Positions 24,569 through 36,506 are shown, counted from the first letter of the stretch. The stretch is DNA of 64,000 bases from Galeopsis tetrahit (GCA_963675135.1 OY776132.1:5704001-5768000); one strand, 5' to 3'. Numbers and translations are program-made. Notes: generated by a model from the letters alone, not told the origin.

Positions 24569-25415
24569 TGAAAGTGTGCTGGTATGAAGTGTTTAAGTTT
24601 AAGTAGAATAATGTTGTACTAAATGTTGTGATAAATTGTACAACACTGACTCTAACAGAATATCAGAAATTAAGATTCACAGCGGAAGACTTGAAACACT
24701 AAAAATAAACGAGACACAATGGAAATAATTTTTCACATAGATTTTATAAATAAAAATCTATGCGAGCCTTACGATGAAATTCAATACTTATCTTCAAGTA
24801 CAAATGTTGTGTGAAATGTTACAGCAATAACCTTCACAACTGAAACTACAAACGAGGCAGGTGCCTTGTTCTAAAAACGAACTAAGTGTATAAGGTATAC
24901 ACTGTCGAAATGCCTAGTCTATCTAATGATTACACTCTCAATAGATAAGAAGACACACAGCCATACGGGTGGGATACGAACGTATGAACTAAAAGGTAAA
25001 ACTACTGGCCACAATTCCTAACAGGGATCAACGCTCGGTCTAGGAAATTGATCGAATAGAATACACTGAATTATGAAGCCTTCAATCGGTATTTATAGAT
25101 GGGGTGCTGATTCTAGAGGCTTCCATATTGAGATCCTATTTTTTAGGAACTCAACTTCCATGATCTTTCTAGATCCTTCTTGAATGCTCCAGGTCGTTCT
25201 AAATGGTTCCAGGCTGTTCTAGCATGTTCTTCAATGTTCTGGAATCTTCCAGGTTCCAGATCCTTGTAGAAGCTTCTAGATCCTGCCAGAAATGCGACAA
25301 CATTTAGATCAACATTTAATGTAGCATTTCAGAAAAGACTTAGAAAAAATCTCGGAAGGTCAAATTAAGATGTTGTTGATAATGTTAAGGCATTTAAGGA
25401 TTAACAACATCTACA
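24569..25415 (-). repeat. Sirevirus 3' LTR
   Basis: Left-hand repeat of the element, 847 bp, starting TGAAAGTGTGCTGG on the plus strand and ending AACATCTACA. It should supply the polyadenylation end of the minus-strand transcript. Confidence 0.95.
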
Positions 25416-25428
25416 ATCTCCCCCAATT
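25416..25428 (-). promoter_or_regulatory. Sirevirus polypurine tract
   Basis: Directly inside the 3' LTR the minus strand reads TTGGGGGAGAT, the primer for plus-strand DNA synthesis. Similar GGGGGAG motifs recur upstream in the element (near 26084, 26305, 26640 and 27065), as reported for Sireviruses, which carry multiple polypurine tracts. Confidence 0.8.
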
Positions 25429-26094
25429 TGACCTTTCGACTACAACACACCTGATGCACATATATTTCTATACATCCTCAGTATTATGTACTTAGTTGAG
25501 GTCGACATCATTGCTAAGCACTAGTCAAGACAATACCTGTTGTAACCGTTGGATCAAATCGAATGAAAATCAAGGATAATTTTACAATGATCCGTGCCAT
25601 AAGATCAAGATAAATTTTATCCAAAATAGAACAAGTATAAACAATACACTTATTCACAACATAAGTAACTTTACTAAGATCATAAGTTGAACTGGAAGAA
25701 TTAACTTAGAATCTAAGTAAGACACTAACAAAAACAAAAATTCAGAGTAAAACAAAAAAATAAAATAAAATAGCTTAAGCATCAGAGCAAAAGCACAACA
25801 ACTCTGGACAAACCAAAAAAACTAAGCAACCTGCAGTAGACACATGATAACCTGTAAACAAATTAAGCAAAGGCAGTAAACAAATATCAAGTGGAACCAT
25901 AATTAAGCAAGTTGCAAAACAATAGACAGCCTATCATCTAAAAAATAAACAACAAGTGTATCAGAATTTCAGAATTCAAACTTAAACATTAATTACAGAG
26001 ATTGAACTGAATAAATGGCATATATTGCTGTGGTAACAGCTGCAACATCATCTTCCTGCACCATAGACATTATGGAATTCAGATCTCCCCCTGT

Positions 26095-28367
26095 CTAACA
26101 GCTTCCTCTATGTAGATCACCATACAAGGTGTCCATCTCAGCAGCAGCATCATCATCTCCTTCATCAACAAAGTAAGTAGATGCAAGGTGTGCAACTACA
26201 TCAGTCACTGCAACCTCTCCAGCATCAGGTCCATCATCAGCAGCTGGAACTCCATCATCATTCAATTCTTCAATCACCACATTGGAGTTTGATGGTGGTG
26301 GTACTCCCCCTGTTGTAGGTGAAAGTAGATTGGTCCACCTGTCCTTCAGGAACTGGAGCTCATCAATTGTTTCCTGCAAGTGTTGGAGTTGGAGTTTGAT
26401 GAATTCCTGTGAAAGATACACATTACCAGAAATGTTGATACGGATATTCTCAACATTTGGGGTTGCATTTCTCTGTCTTGATCTGGATGATTCAGGATGA
26501 TTAGTAGTTGAGGGTCTGGAAGGTTCTGGTTGAGCAGAAGTAGAGGGTCTGTGCTGCTGTTCAGTACCAGGAGCAATCAAAGGCAAATCAATTACTCTAT
26601 CCCTAGTGAGTAAGGCAGGAGCTATGGCCAATAATGGAACTCTCCCCCTCAACACATCAGTGTTCTTGGCAACAAATCCATGATGCCTCAAGTAATTAGA
26701 AATCAGTACAGGATAGGGTAAATTGTCTTTCTCAGAAACTCTCCCAGTAAATCTCATCATATGTTGGAAAATTGTAAGGCCCAAATTGAATCTCTTAAGC
26801 ACAGAAATCCTATACATCAAAACAGCTTGATCCTTTGTGATCTTGGTAGTGTTTGTGGTGGGAATTCAGTTGTAGATAATGAGTTTGTATAACACAGAAT
26901 GTAGGGAAGTGAGGTCTTTGGCTAGCATCTGTCTAGTCCATTTAACTATCCTACCACCAGTTATAGCAGAAATGACCACATCCATGTCAGGTTCTTCATC
27001 AACCTCAACATTGGGAATTTCCAAAAACTCATTTATCAATTCAGGAGTAAAAGGTACATCCCTCCCCCTAAAATCAACAGTCCCATACCACCTAGATGAT
27101 CTCCTACCAGTGCTCTTTTTCATACATGCATAAAATTCATATGCCCAATTTGTCAAGAAGGATTCACCAAAGTTCACAACATGCATCAAATTCATTTCCT
27201 TTAAGAAACTAATCATGCCTTTACTATCAAAGTCAGGTATATTAATCCTCTTCTCTATCAGCAGTTTTCTCTTAGAATAAATGACCAATCTATTCTCTAG
27301 AGTTTCAAGAGAATCAGAAATACCTTCCTCTTCAGAAACAAGGTCATCTGAGCTTGTTGTAGAGCTTTTAGCAGAGCTCTGATCAAGGCTGCTTTCTGCA
27401 CTGGAAGAGCTATCACCACTGCCATCATCTTCAGGTTCTGGTGCAGCTTCCTTTGCAGCAGCATAATGCTCAGCATTTTTCTTTAGAGACTTCATAATGT
27501 CTCTCAAGCATCTTTCAGAATCAGAGTTGGAATCTGATTTAGCAGGTTCATCTTCAATGATCATCTTGGCCTTCCCTTTTCCTTTGGGATCATCAACAGC
27601 TTTCTTCTTGGACTTCTCAGCAACAACAGTCTTTGCTTTCTTGGGTTTCTCAGCAACAACAGGAGCTTCTTCTTCAGAATCTGTGAACACTTGAATGGGT
27701 TCACCAGCATCAGCTCCACCTTTCTTCTTCTTCCTCATGGATTCAGAATAATCCACACGAGTGCATACGCAGTTTGATCTCCTTCTTCTTTGTACAGGGC
27801 ATCTCTGTCTTTTGCCTTTCTGTGCATTCTTTTTGAGAGGAATGGGGGTAGACTCATCTGAAACAGAGAGTGAAGAGTTTGTACCTTCAGAAATGTTTGC
27901 TTCCTCCATTTCAACGTCTTCAGGGTCAGACGTAGCAGTAGCTTCTTCTTCAACAGAAGCTTCAACATTTCCAGTTTGAGGTTCGTGAATAGAGGGTGAT
28001 TTGGGGCTTTTTGAATTGCAGAAGCCATTTGGGCGGTTTGATCAGCCAAATAGCTTGAGATATCCACTGTGATATCTCCAAAAGTCATCACGGGCAGATG
28101 ACCAGTAGTTCGAAGAGTATCAGACACCTCTTCGATAGCCCTAGTGACCTGTTCAACGGTTGCATCTTGAGGAAAGTTTGTTTGAGGAGTGGTTTGAGGA
28201 GTGGGAGCGGTTGTTGATGGTGTTGCAGAAACATTCGAGTCAGCATTTGACGAGGTTGAGTTTTGTGAAGCCATGGAAGCAAGAATTTCAAGAGGATTTG
28301 TGCGAGAGTGGGATGAATTTTTCGAATCAGAGTGAGATTGTGAGGATTTCGAGTTTCTTCCAGCCAT
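26095..28367 (-). pseudogene. Sirevirus env-like region, broken in two places
   Basis: Three open stretches (28367-27735, 27909-26866, 26820-26095) form one former frame between pol and the 3' LTR. The first part is Ser/Thr/Gln-rich. The second has a lysine/acidic low-complexity region, then a globular part with RWYGTVDFRGRDVPFTPELI, a phrase typical of plant proteins labelled envelope-like or putative plant transposon protein (PF20167-like). The third ends in a Ser/Pro-rich and acidic tail. A frameshift near 28000 and TGA at 26866-26868 break it. No signal peptide or clear membrane anchor is visible, so 'env-like' is a positional name, not evidence of an envelope function. Confidence 0.75.
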
Positions 28368-28369
28368 TT

Positions 28370-29231
28370 AAGTTAGGCGGTTGGAATTTCAAGGTATAGG
28401 ATGGGAATTTGCACACACTTCTTTGAGATATACACAACCAAAAATCAATTCTGCAATCTTAGTACTCAACAAATTCAGAAATCACAATTAGCAAATGAAT
28501 GGCATCTTATGTTCGATATTTATAGAGAGAATAATGTAGTTGGAGGTTTAAGAAAATAAAACAGAAGAATTAATCTAGAAATTTCGATAGTGCTCCACAT
28601 TTTTAGCCACAACCTAGATCATGGTTAATTAGTGGGAAAAATCAATTAAATAAATTAATTAAAATTAAAGAAGCTTCCAGAATAAAAATCGCATAATCTG
28701 AAAAAAAAGATGTGGGTCAGTAATTAATTAAATAAATAAAATGAATCTCAATAAATAATTAAATAATTACAACAGATAAAAATAAATTCGAATCAGGCAA
28801 TGTTGTGCTCAAAACTGTTACAAACACCTCAACACGGTTTTTACATGAATTTGCTTCATTTGTGTTGCACCATATTTTTTCTTTTTGTGTTATAGCATTT
28901 AATTTGTATTGATCCATTGTTCGTGTAGAGTACATCGTAGTAGCGAACTCCGTGCCCCATACTTACTTAATGGATTACAAATATGTTGATGTTTTTACCA
29001 AATATCACCTTTTGAAAAGAAGGCATCGTAGTAGTGAACTCCGTGCTCCATAGTTACTCAGTGATTTGGTACATCTTTTAGTATGCTAATAACATTCTCA
29101 TTTTTATGCATTTGAGAGGTGTAAAACGTTTATTTTTGCACTCCAAGGTTCTTAGATTCGTAGATATTTTACAAAGGAATTATTTAACTAAGTAAGAAAT
29201 AAATTCAACTTATAAAATTTATACAACCCAT
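28370..29231 (-). other. Sirevirus untranslated spacer between env-like region and pol
   Basis: AT-rich and non-coding. A segment with CATCGTAGTAGCGAACTCCG occurs near 28930 and again, slightly changed, near 29024. No promoter for a separate env-like transcript can be named. Confidence 0.55.
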
Positions 29232-29273
29232 GATGTTGTCCCAAATGCGCGCTGACGCATTTGTGACAACATC
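29232..29273. repeat. Inverted repeat just downstream of Sirevirus pol
   Basis: Arms GATGTTGTCCCAAATGCG (29232-29249) and CGCATTTGTGACAACATC (29256-29273) pair at 17 of 18 positions around a 6-base loop, 14 bases past the pol stop. A conserved inverted repeat at this place has been described for Sireviruses. A hairpin here could act in 3'-end formation or in splicing toward the env-like frame; that is inference. Confidence 0.8.
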
Positions 29274-29287
29274 CATCTGAATTCTTT

Positions 29288-32200
29288 TCAGATAGTGCTC
29301 ATGCCAAGAGATTTCCTCAAAGTGGAGAATCTCTCATGGTCTAAGGCTTTTGTAAAGATATCAGCATTCTGTTTTTCAGTAGTTACATACTCCAACTTAA
29401 CAATATTCTTCTCTACTAGATCTCTCATAAAATGGTGTCTAATGCTAATGTGCTTTGTGAGTGAGTGTTGTACAGGATTTTTAGAAATGTTAATGGCACT
29501 AGTATTATCACAAAAGATAGTAAGTATACCATTCTCAATACCATAATCATGGAACATCTTGCTCAGCCACAAGAGTTGTGTGCAGCAGCTTCCAGCAGCA
29601 ATATACTCAGATTCTGCAGTGGATTGTGAAACACAATTCTGTTTCTTGCTGTGCCATGATACAAGATTGTTTCCCATGTAGAAACATCCTCCACTCGTAC
29701 TCTTTCTATCATCTATGTCTCCAGCCCAATCAGCATCACTATAACCAATCAAAATGTTGTTGGTGTCCTTAGTATACCAGATTCCAAGGTCACTTATACC
29801 TAAAACATACTTGATGATTCTCTTCACAGCATTCAGGTGAGATTCCTTTGGATTAGCTTGGTACCTAGCACAAACACACACACTATACATAATATCTGGT
29901 CTAATAGAGGTTAAATACAGTAAACTACCTATCATGGATCTGTAAAGTGTTGGATCAACATCTGTTCCAGCACTGTCTTTGCATAGTTTCAAAGAAGATC
30001 CCATAGGAGTTTTCATTGGTTTTGAATTCTCAAGACCAAATCTTTTAACCAAGTTCTTAGCATACTTACTCTGGGAAAAGAAAATACCATCACTGCACTG
30101 TTTGATTTGAAGACCTAGAAAATAGTTCAAGTCTCCAACCATACTCATTTCAAATGTTGCAGTCATTGCCTCAACAAAGTTACTCAACATTTTATCACAA
30201 GTAGAACCAAACACAATGTCATCAACATATATTTGAGCAATAAGTAAATCTCCTTCAGTGTGCTTAATGAACAAAGTTCTATCAGCTTCTCCTCTAATAA
30301 ATCCATATTCCAAAAGAAAGTCAGTAAGCCTACCATACCATGCTCTAGGAGCTTGTTTAAGACCATACAATGCTTTCTTAAGTTTATATACATGATCAGG
30401 GTATTGTGGATCTTCAAATCCTATAGGTTGTTCAACATATGCTTCTTCATTTAATATGCCATTTAGAAATGCAGCCTTTACATCCATTTGATGAAGTTTA
30501 ATATCAATAAAACATGCAATAGCTAGCAGTAATCTAATAGATTCTATCCTAGCAACAGGTGCAAAAGTCTCATCAAAATCAACTCCTTCAACTTGGGTGT
30601 AACCTTGTGCTACTAACCTAGCCTTGTTTCTAACAATATTACCAGATTCATCAGTTTTATTCTTGAATATCCACTTTGTTCCAATGTCATTAGTATGACT
30701 AGGTCTTGGAACAAGTGTCCACACTTCATTTCTTTCAATCTGACCAAGTTCTTCATGCATAGCATTAATCCAGTTTTCATCAGTTAAGGCTTCTTTAGCA
30801 CTTTTAGGTTCAATTTCAGATAAATAGCATTCAGCATTTACAATGTTACACATAGAAGACATGCATATTGTTCTTACTACATCTACCTTATTTGATCTTA
30901 CTCTTCCTCTTGTTTGCACTCCAACTGTAGCATCGCCTATGATCTGGTCAGAAGGATGACTTTTACCTATTCTTGAAGAAGGATTCATTTTGGGAACGTA
31001 CTGATCATTCTGTGAAGTTACAACTGTCTGTTCTGTAGATGTTGACCCAGATGTGTTAACATTTGGTGCAACATTTTCAGACTTCAATGTATTCTCAGAA
31101 GTGTCAGTAACCTGTGATACATCTTCTTCATCTTTGTCATCTGTAAGACCTTTATCATCATCAAACACAACATTAACAGATTCTTGAACAGTGTTAGTTC
31201 TAAGGTTATATACTCTATAAGCTTTACTATTTCTAGAATAGTCTAAAAAGAAACCTTTATCACTCTTAGAATCAAACTTATAAAGTTGATCCCTATCATT
31301 CAAAATATAACACACACAACCAAATACATGAAAATATTTCACACTTGGTTTTCTGTTGTTCAAAATCTCATAAGGTGTTTGACTTGTGCCAGAACGAATA
31401 AAAACCCTATTAATGATATGACATGCAGTATTCAATGCTTCTCCCCAAAATTTCTTAACAAGACATTTGGATGTAAGCATGACTCTAGCCATTTCTTGTA
31501 AAGTTCTATTCTTTCTTTCAACAATTCCATTTTGTTGTGGAGTTTTAGGAGATGAATATTCTTGCAAGATACCCTTTTTATCACAAAAATCATTAAACAT
31601 GCTGTTTTCAAATTCCCTACCATGATCAGTTCTAATACGGCCAACTTTCAAGTTAAACACATTTTTGAACCTCTTATAAAGAATTTTAAATGCAGCAAAT
31701 GGTTCAGATTTGTCTCTCAAAGACTCTACCCAGGTATATCTAGAAAAATCATCTACCACAACTAAGGAATACCTTTTTCCTCCAATGCTTTCAGTTTCCA
31801 TAGGACCCATCAAGTCCATGTGCAGTAATTCAAAACATTGATGTGTAGTACAATGTGAAAGCATTTTGTGCGACATTCTTACCTGCTTACCTTTTTGGCA
31901 TGGTCCACATACAGTGATATTGTGAAACCTCAGTTTTGAAATTCCTTTTACTGCATCTGCTTTGATTAGTTTTTGCATCGCTCTGTAATTTGCATGACCC
32001 AATCTTTGATGCCATAAAACATTTTCATCATACTTTGACAAGTTACACATATTTGTTCCAATAAGATAGCAATTATCAACTGACCTAGTACCAGTCATGA
32101 CACAAACTTCATCTTTATTAAGAACATAACATGAATCTTTATCAAATTTCACATGCAAATTATCATCACAAAGTTGACTAATGCTAATCAGATTTGCAAG

Positions 32201-32386
32201 TAAGCCATCAACATGTAAGACATTTTTAAGCTTAGGAAAACCTTCAACATTCAAAGTTCCTTTACCAACAATCTTTCCTTTAGAACCTCCACCATATGTA
32301 ACACTACCACTATTCAAGGTCACATAATCAGATAAGAAATCAGTACGACCTGTCATATGTCTAGAACAACCACTATCAAAATACCA
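29288..32386 (-). CDS. Sirevirus pol: integrase, reverse transcriptase, RNase H
   Basis: A single open frame of over 1,020 codons, beginning just after an in-frame stop at about 32387 that separates it from the upstream zinc-knuckle part. In order: the protease DSG box (first codons, before the first Met at 32356), GAG-pre-integrase, integrase with HHCC-like residues and D-D-E in HMDLMGP, TDHGREF and NGIVERKNR, Copia RT with YVDD (YVDDIVFGS), and RNase H with SDADWAGD and STAESEY. It is full length for the family, and apart from the upstream stop I see no lesion. Translation would need readthrough or reinitiation. Confidence 0.92.
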   Translation of the reverse strand, partial: WYFDSGCSRHMTGRTDFLSDYVTLNSGSVTYGGGSKGKIVGKGTLNVEGFPKLKNVLHVDGLLANLISISQLCDDNLHVKFDKDSCYVLNKDEVCVMTGTRSVDNCYLIGTNMCNLSKYDENVLWHQRLGHANYRAMQKLIKADAVKGISKLRFHNITVCGPCQKGKQVRMSHKMLSHCTTHQCFELLHMDLMGPMETESIGGKRYSLVVVDDFSRYTWVESLRDKSEPFAAFKILYKRFKNVFNLKVGRIRTDHGREFENSMFNDFCDKKGILQEYSSPKTPQQNGIVERKNRTLQEMARVMLTSKCLVKKFWGEALNTACHIINRVFIRSGTSQTPYEILNNRKPSVKYFHVFGCVCYILNDRDQLYKFDSKSDKGFFLDYSRNSKAYRVYNLRTNTVQESVNVVFDDDKGLTDDKDEEDVSQVTDTSENTLKSENVAPNVNTSGSTSTEQTVVTSQNDQYVPKMNPSSRIGKSHPSDQIIGDATVGVQTRGRVRSNKVDVVRTICMSSMCNIVNAECYLSEIEPKSAKEALTDENWINAMHEELGQIERNEVWTLVPRPSHTNDIGTKWIFKNKTDESGNIVRNKARLVAQGYTQVEGVDFDETFAPVARIESIRLLLAIACFIDIKLHQMDVKAAFLNGILNEEAYVEQPIGFEDPQYPDHVYKLKKALYGLKQAPRAWYGRLTDFLLEYGFIRGEADRTLFIKHTEGDLLIAQIYVDDIVFGSTCDKMLSNFVEAMTATFEMSMVGDLNYFLGLQIKQCSDGIFFSQSKYAKNLVKRFGLENSKPMKTPMGSSLKLCKDSAGTDVDPTLYRSMIGSLLYLTSIRPDIMYSVCVCARYQANPKESHLNAVKRIIKYVLGISDLGIWYTKDTNNILIGYSDADWAGDIDDRKSTSGGCFYMGNNLVSWHSKKQNCVSQSTAESEYIAAGSCCTQLLWLSKMFHDYGIENGILTIFCDNTSAINISKNPVQHSLTKHISIRHHFMRDLVEKNIVKLEYVTTEKQNADIFTKALDHERFSTLRKSLGMSTI

Positions 32387-34249
32387 TTAATCAGGTAGAC
32401 ATGCTTTTAAGGAGGTGTGAACAACATTACAGGTAGTTTTTGATTTCCATGCACATTTCATAAACTGTTTACCAGGATGTGACAGTATTTTATGCAGCAT
32501 TTTCAAAGTTTTCTGTTCTTCAAACAATTTTATACAGTAAGGACGAATATGACCAACTTTGAAGCAGTAATGACAGATATACTTCCTTTTAACCTTGTGA
32601 GGATCTGATTGTGCAGATGTTACACCAGATGTGTCAACATTTGCCTTCACAAATTTCATAGGTTTTCTAAATTTATCAGAAATAGAAGCAGTAGTACCAT
32701 CATAACCTAAACCATATATGATTATTAGACTTACCAGTAGCTATAACATTATTTACCTCAGAAGCACTCTTGGAATATTTCTTGAAACATAAGGTGGAAT
32801 TTATCAATTTCTCCTTTAAGTTAAAGATTTCCAGATCTCTTTTGGTAAGTATAACCTCTAGCTTGGTGATTGTGTCTTTCAGATCCTCATTCTCTTTATT
32901 CAAGGAATTAAGAGTGAGTTTATGATTGTTCCAATCATCTAACAACTTTTGGTGTTCATTGTCATCAGTCCTTTTTCCTGCATCATCAACCAAACCATTA
33001 AAACAGTTCAAATCTGGGTGACTCTGTTCTGATGTTGCTGTAGATGTTGAAGCATCAGGTACAACATCAGAATCAGTTTCATCCAGATCATCATCTGAGG
33101 AATCATTATAATCAATTCTGGTAAAATTAGAATATTCATTCTGATTTAACTCATCAAAATCATCATCATCATCAGATTCATCACTCAAGGTAGCACTAAA
33201 ATTCAGTTTTTGCTTAAGTCTAGTATTGGCACATTCATTTGCATAATGGCCATAACCAGAACAAGCATTGCATTGAACTGATTTTCGAAATTCAGGATCA
33301 TACCTTGGTTTACCTTCACTCTTTGATGGTCCTGGTGTGAATTGACCTTTCCTCCTTTCTGGTTGAGGTGTTGATGTGTTGATTTGAATCTTAGGCTGAA
33401 TGTTTCTAGATTTGTTCACAGATTTCTTAAGAAACTTATTAAAGTGCTTAGTGAGCAAGGCAATGTTGTTAGGATTGTTGAGGCATTCATCAAGCAATTC
33501 TTCATCAGAATCAACTTCAGTAATGATAGGTTGAAATTCAGAAGTGTTTGATGTTTCCCCTTTAAAACCCACAACTTTCTTATCAGCATTAGTTTCATCA
33601 ACTTGATTAGTGTTTATTTCATATGTTCTAAGAATACTCACTAACTCATTTTGACTTAACTTATCAGTATCTTTTGCCTCTTCAATAGCACAAATTTTAG
33701 CATCAAATCTTTTAGGAACAGATCTTAATATCTTATGAACTACTCTAACATTAGAGATAGGGTCACCAAGAGAATGTGATTCATTGATAATCTCACTTAA
33801 CCTTTCATTGTAGGCTGTAATTGTTTCATCTTCCCTTATTCGGAGATTCTCAAATTTTATCCCCAACATTCGAAGCTTGGTCATTCGAACACTGTCTGAA
33901 CCCTCACAATGCTCTTGCAACCTGTCCCATGCATCTTTAGAAGTAGAACAGTTAGATATAATTTTAAACATTGAAACATCAACAGAAGTAAATATATAGC
34001 ATTTAAAGATTTAGAATTGTAGCTTGCTGTTGTTATTTCATCAGCCGTCCAGTCAACTTCTTTCTTGAGTTGTATTTCACCATCTGCGTCTGCTGGTTTC
34101 TTTGGAGCTTCCCAACCTGTAAGAACAGTCCTCCAAGCACGTTCATCAACTGACTTGATGTACATACGCATCTTAGGCTTCCAATAAGTATAATTCGAAC
34201 CATCTAAAACGGGTGGCCTAAGTGCCGTGGATATGTGACGTGTTTCCAT
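32387..34249 (-). pseudogene. Sirevirus gag with two zinc knuckles, frameshifted
   Basis: Three frames: 34249-33990 (start, LDGSNYTYWKPKM, the N-terminal gag region); 33971-32700 (UBN2-type capsid-like part, a CCHC knuckle CNACSGYGHYANEC, an acidic region and a coiled-coil-like tail); and 32659-32387 (a second knuckle, CHYCFKVGHIRPYC). A 2-bp TA duplication near 33990 and a 1-bp change near 32720 separate them. Gag packages the RNA and binds nucleic acid through the knuckles. The broken frame implies dependence on gag supplied by other copies. Confidence 0.85.
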
Positions 34250-34309
34250 TGCTAACCTACACTAAAAACACACTTGACCAAAGATCTAACCTAGTGTCGT
34301 CAGGTATCA

Positions 34310-34321
34310 GCTCTGATACCA
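34310..34321 (-). promoter_or_regulatory. Sirevirus primer-binding site (initiator Met-tRNA)
   Basis: The minus strand reads TGGTATCAGAGC two bases inside the 5' LTR, the complement of the 3' end of plant initiator tRNA-Met used by most Copia elements. Confidence 0.93.
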
Positions 34322-34323
34322 AC

Positions 34324-35172
34324 TGAAAGTGTGCTGGTATGAAGTGTTTAAGTTTAAGTAGAATAATGCTGTACTAAATGTTGTGACAAATTGTACAACA
34401 CTGACTCTAACTGAATATCAGAAATTAAGATTCACAGCGGAAGACTTGAAACACTAAAAACAAACGAGACACAATGGAAATAATTTTTCACATAGATTTT
34501 ATAAATAAAAATCTATGCGAGCCTTACGGCGAAATTCAATACTTATCTTCAAGTACAAATGTTGTGTGAAATGTTACAGCAATAACCTTCACAACTGAAA
34601 CTACAAACGAGGCAGGTGCCTTGTTCTAAAAACGAACTAAGTGTATAAGGTATACACTGTCGAAATGCCTAGTCTATCTAATGATTACACTCTCAATAGA
34701 TAAGAAGACACACAGCCATACGGGTGGGATACGAACGTATGAACTAAAATGTAAAACTACTGGCCACAATTCCTAACAGGGATCAACGCTCGGTCTAGGA
34801 AATTGATCGAATAGAATACACTGAATTATGTAGCCTTCAATCGGTATTTACAGAAGTGGGGTGCTGATTCTAGAGGCTTCCATATTGAGATCCTATTTTT
34901 TAGGAACTTAACTTTCATGATCTTTCTAGATCCTTCTTGAATGCTCCAGGTCGTTCTAAATGGTTCCAGGTTGTTCTAGCATGTTCTTCAATGTTCTGGA
35001 ATCTTCCAGGTTCCACATCCTTGTAGAAGCTTCTAGATCCTGCCAGAAATGCGACAAAATTTAGATCAACATTTAATGTAGCATTTCAGAAAAGACTTAG
35101 AAAAAATCTCGGAAGGTCAAATTAAGATGTTGTTGATAATGTTAAGGCATTTAAGGATTAACAACATCTACA
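34324..35172 (-). repeat. Sirevirus 5' LTR
   Basis: Right-hand repeat, 849 bp, near-identical to 24569-25415. On the minus strand it begins TGTAGATGTTGTT and would hold the element's promoter. Confidence 0.95.
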
Positions 35173-35797
35173 GTTATCCATAATTTTTATGCGGATGTGA
35201 TAAAAGCGTGTGTGAAACAATATCGTTTGAGTGTCTCCAATAAAAATTGGATGTGAATTAATAAATTTACAATATTATTGGACCTGAAATAATCAATTTA
35301 CAATATTATGGGACGTTAATTAAATTTTTAATCTTTTTTTGGGACGTGTTTAAAAAAGGTGAAAGTTACGGGTCGTAAATAAATTTTTTTCTCCTAAAAT
35401 TTATACCATCAAAACTAAAATTGAGACGGTGCAAGGTTATAGGACTAAATTTGATAACTTCAGGACTACAATTGAGAAATTGCAAAGTTACAGGACTGAA
35501 GTTGGACTTGGCCTAATTAAATTACAGGACTAAAATTGATATTTATGCTATATTTTTTTTAAAGTCTCGATATCCAATTTTTGGACCGACTAATTCAGGG
35601 GACGAATTCGTTATATCGAAATTACGGTACGATATCGGTATGAATTGTTTGATATGAAAATTTCGGTATCGGTACGATATTAGTATGAATTAAAAAAAAC
35701 ACTTAGTACATTTAATTGATACAATGTCTCCATAAAATTTAATTTATTGTTGTAACAAAATTGAACAAGCTTAATGTATTAATCCATCAATCTTTTG

Positions 35798-36506
35798 TCA
35801 ACAATTATAAATGCAAACACATTGGTTAGGTGCCCCTCCTATCCCAACGCAAGATGCATTTCCATTGTACGTTTTTAGACATTGAGCAGAGCAACTTGGA
35901 AGGTTACACCCAGACTTCTGGAGTGTTACACTACATCTCGTTATTCCACCCGCTTTAACAGTATCACGTGCTAATGCAACTACAATACAGATAATTTCAA
36001 TGTCAGAATAGAACGAATTCAAAGACTAGGCCTCTTTGCCTAATTTTGTTTAAGAGAATGGCCCCTTGCCTCAATTTATTAGTGTGATGGCTAATCCGTT
36101 TTATTTTTAAAATTGGAGGGTTTATTAGTGCAAAATAATAATTGAGCAAGACAATAATTAAGGGGACATTCTCTCTACAGGAATTAATATTTTTAATGAA
36201 ACAATTAATACTACAAATTAACTTAATACATTTTAATGAAATAACTAATACTATTTAAAAATACATACAAAATATAAATCAGTGCGATAATATTGATTTA
36301 CATTAAACACGAATTTTGAGTTTGTTTGTGCAATCATATTCGTCTCAACTCAATAGACATGGAATGGTCTTAGATTCATTCAGAGATTGTTTGGAACACT
36401 TCATGCATGAATGACAGTTTTAAGAAAAAAAAATAGAGAAAAAAAAAAACTGTATTTATAAATTACCTGATAGAACAAGAAAGAGAATCCAAACTATCTT
36501 TGCCAT
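35798..36506 (-). CDS. Defensin-like (DEFL) secreted cysteine-rich peptide, copy 4
   Basis: Exons 36467-36506 and 35798-35979, 73 residues, GT-AG intron. Same cysteine-rich region as copies 2 and 3. The pro-region matches copy 3 except Gly to Arg just after the signal core (ALARDTV). The Sirevirus sits about 625 bp downstream of its stop, within the same repeat unit. A TATA-like element lies at about 36572-36579. It appears intact. Confidence 0.88.

Larger units (their letters stand above)
24569..35172 (-). mobile_element. Sirevirus-type Ty1/Copia retrotransposon (10.6 kb) with env-like region
   Basis: Two 5'-TG...CA-3' LTRs of about 848 bp, a 5-bp duplication GTTAT (24564-24568, 35173-35177), a primer-binding site matching initiator Met-tRNA, gag, pol, an inverted repeat just after pol, an env-like region and a polypurine tract, all on the minus strand. 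This layout is that of the SIRE/Maximus lineage. By eye the LTRs differ at about 14 positions and one 2-bp indel (about 98% identical), so the insertion is recent. Lesions: frameshifts in gag (near 33990) and after gag (near 32720), a stop before the protease DSG (near 32388), and a frameshift (near 28000) and stop (26866-26868) in the env-like region. It cannot move on its own proteins, although pol downstream of the protease is open. Confidence 0.95.
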
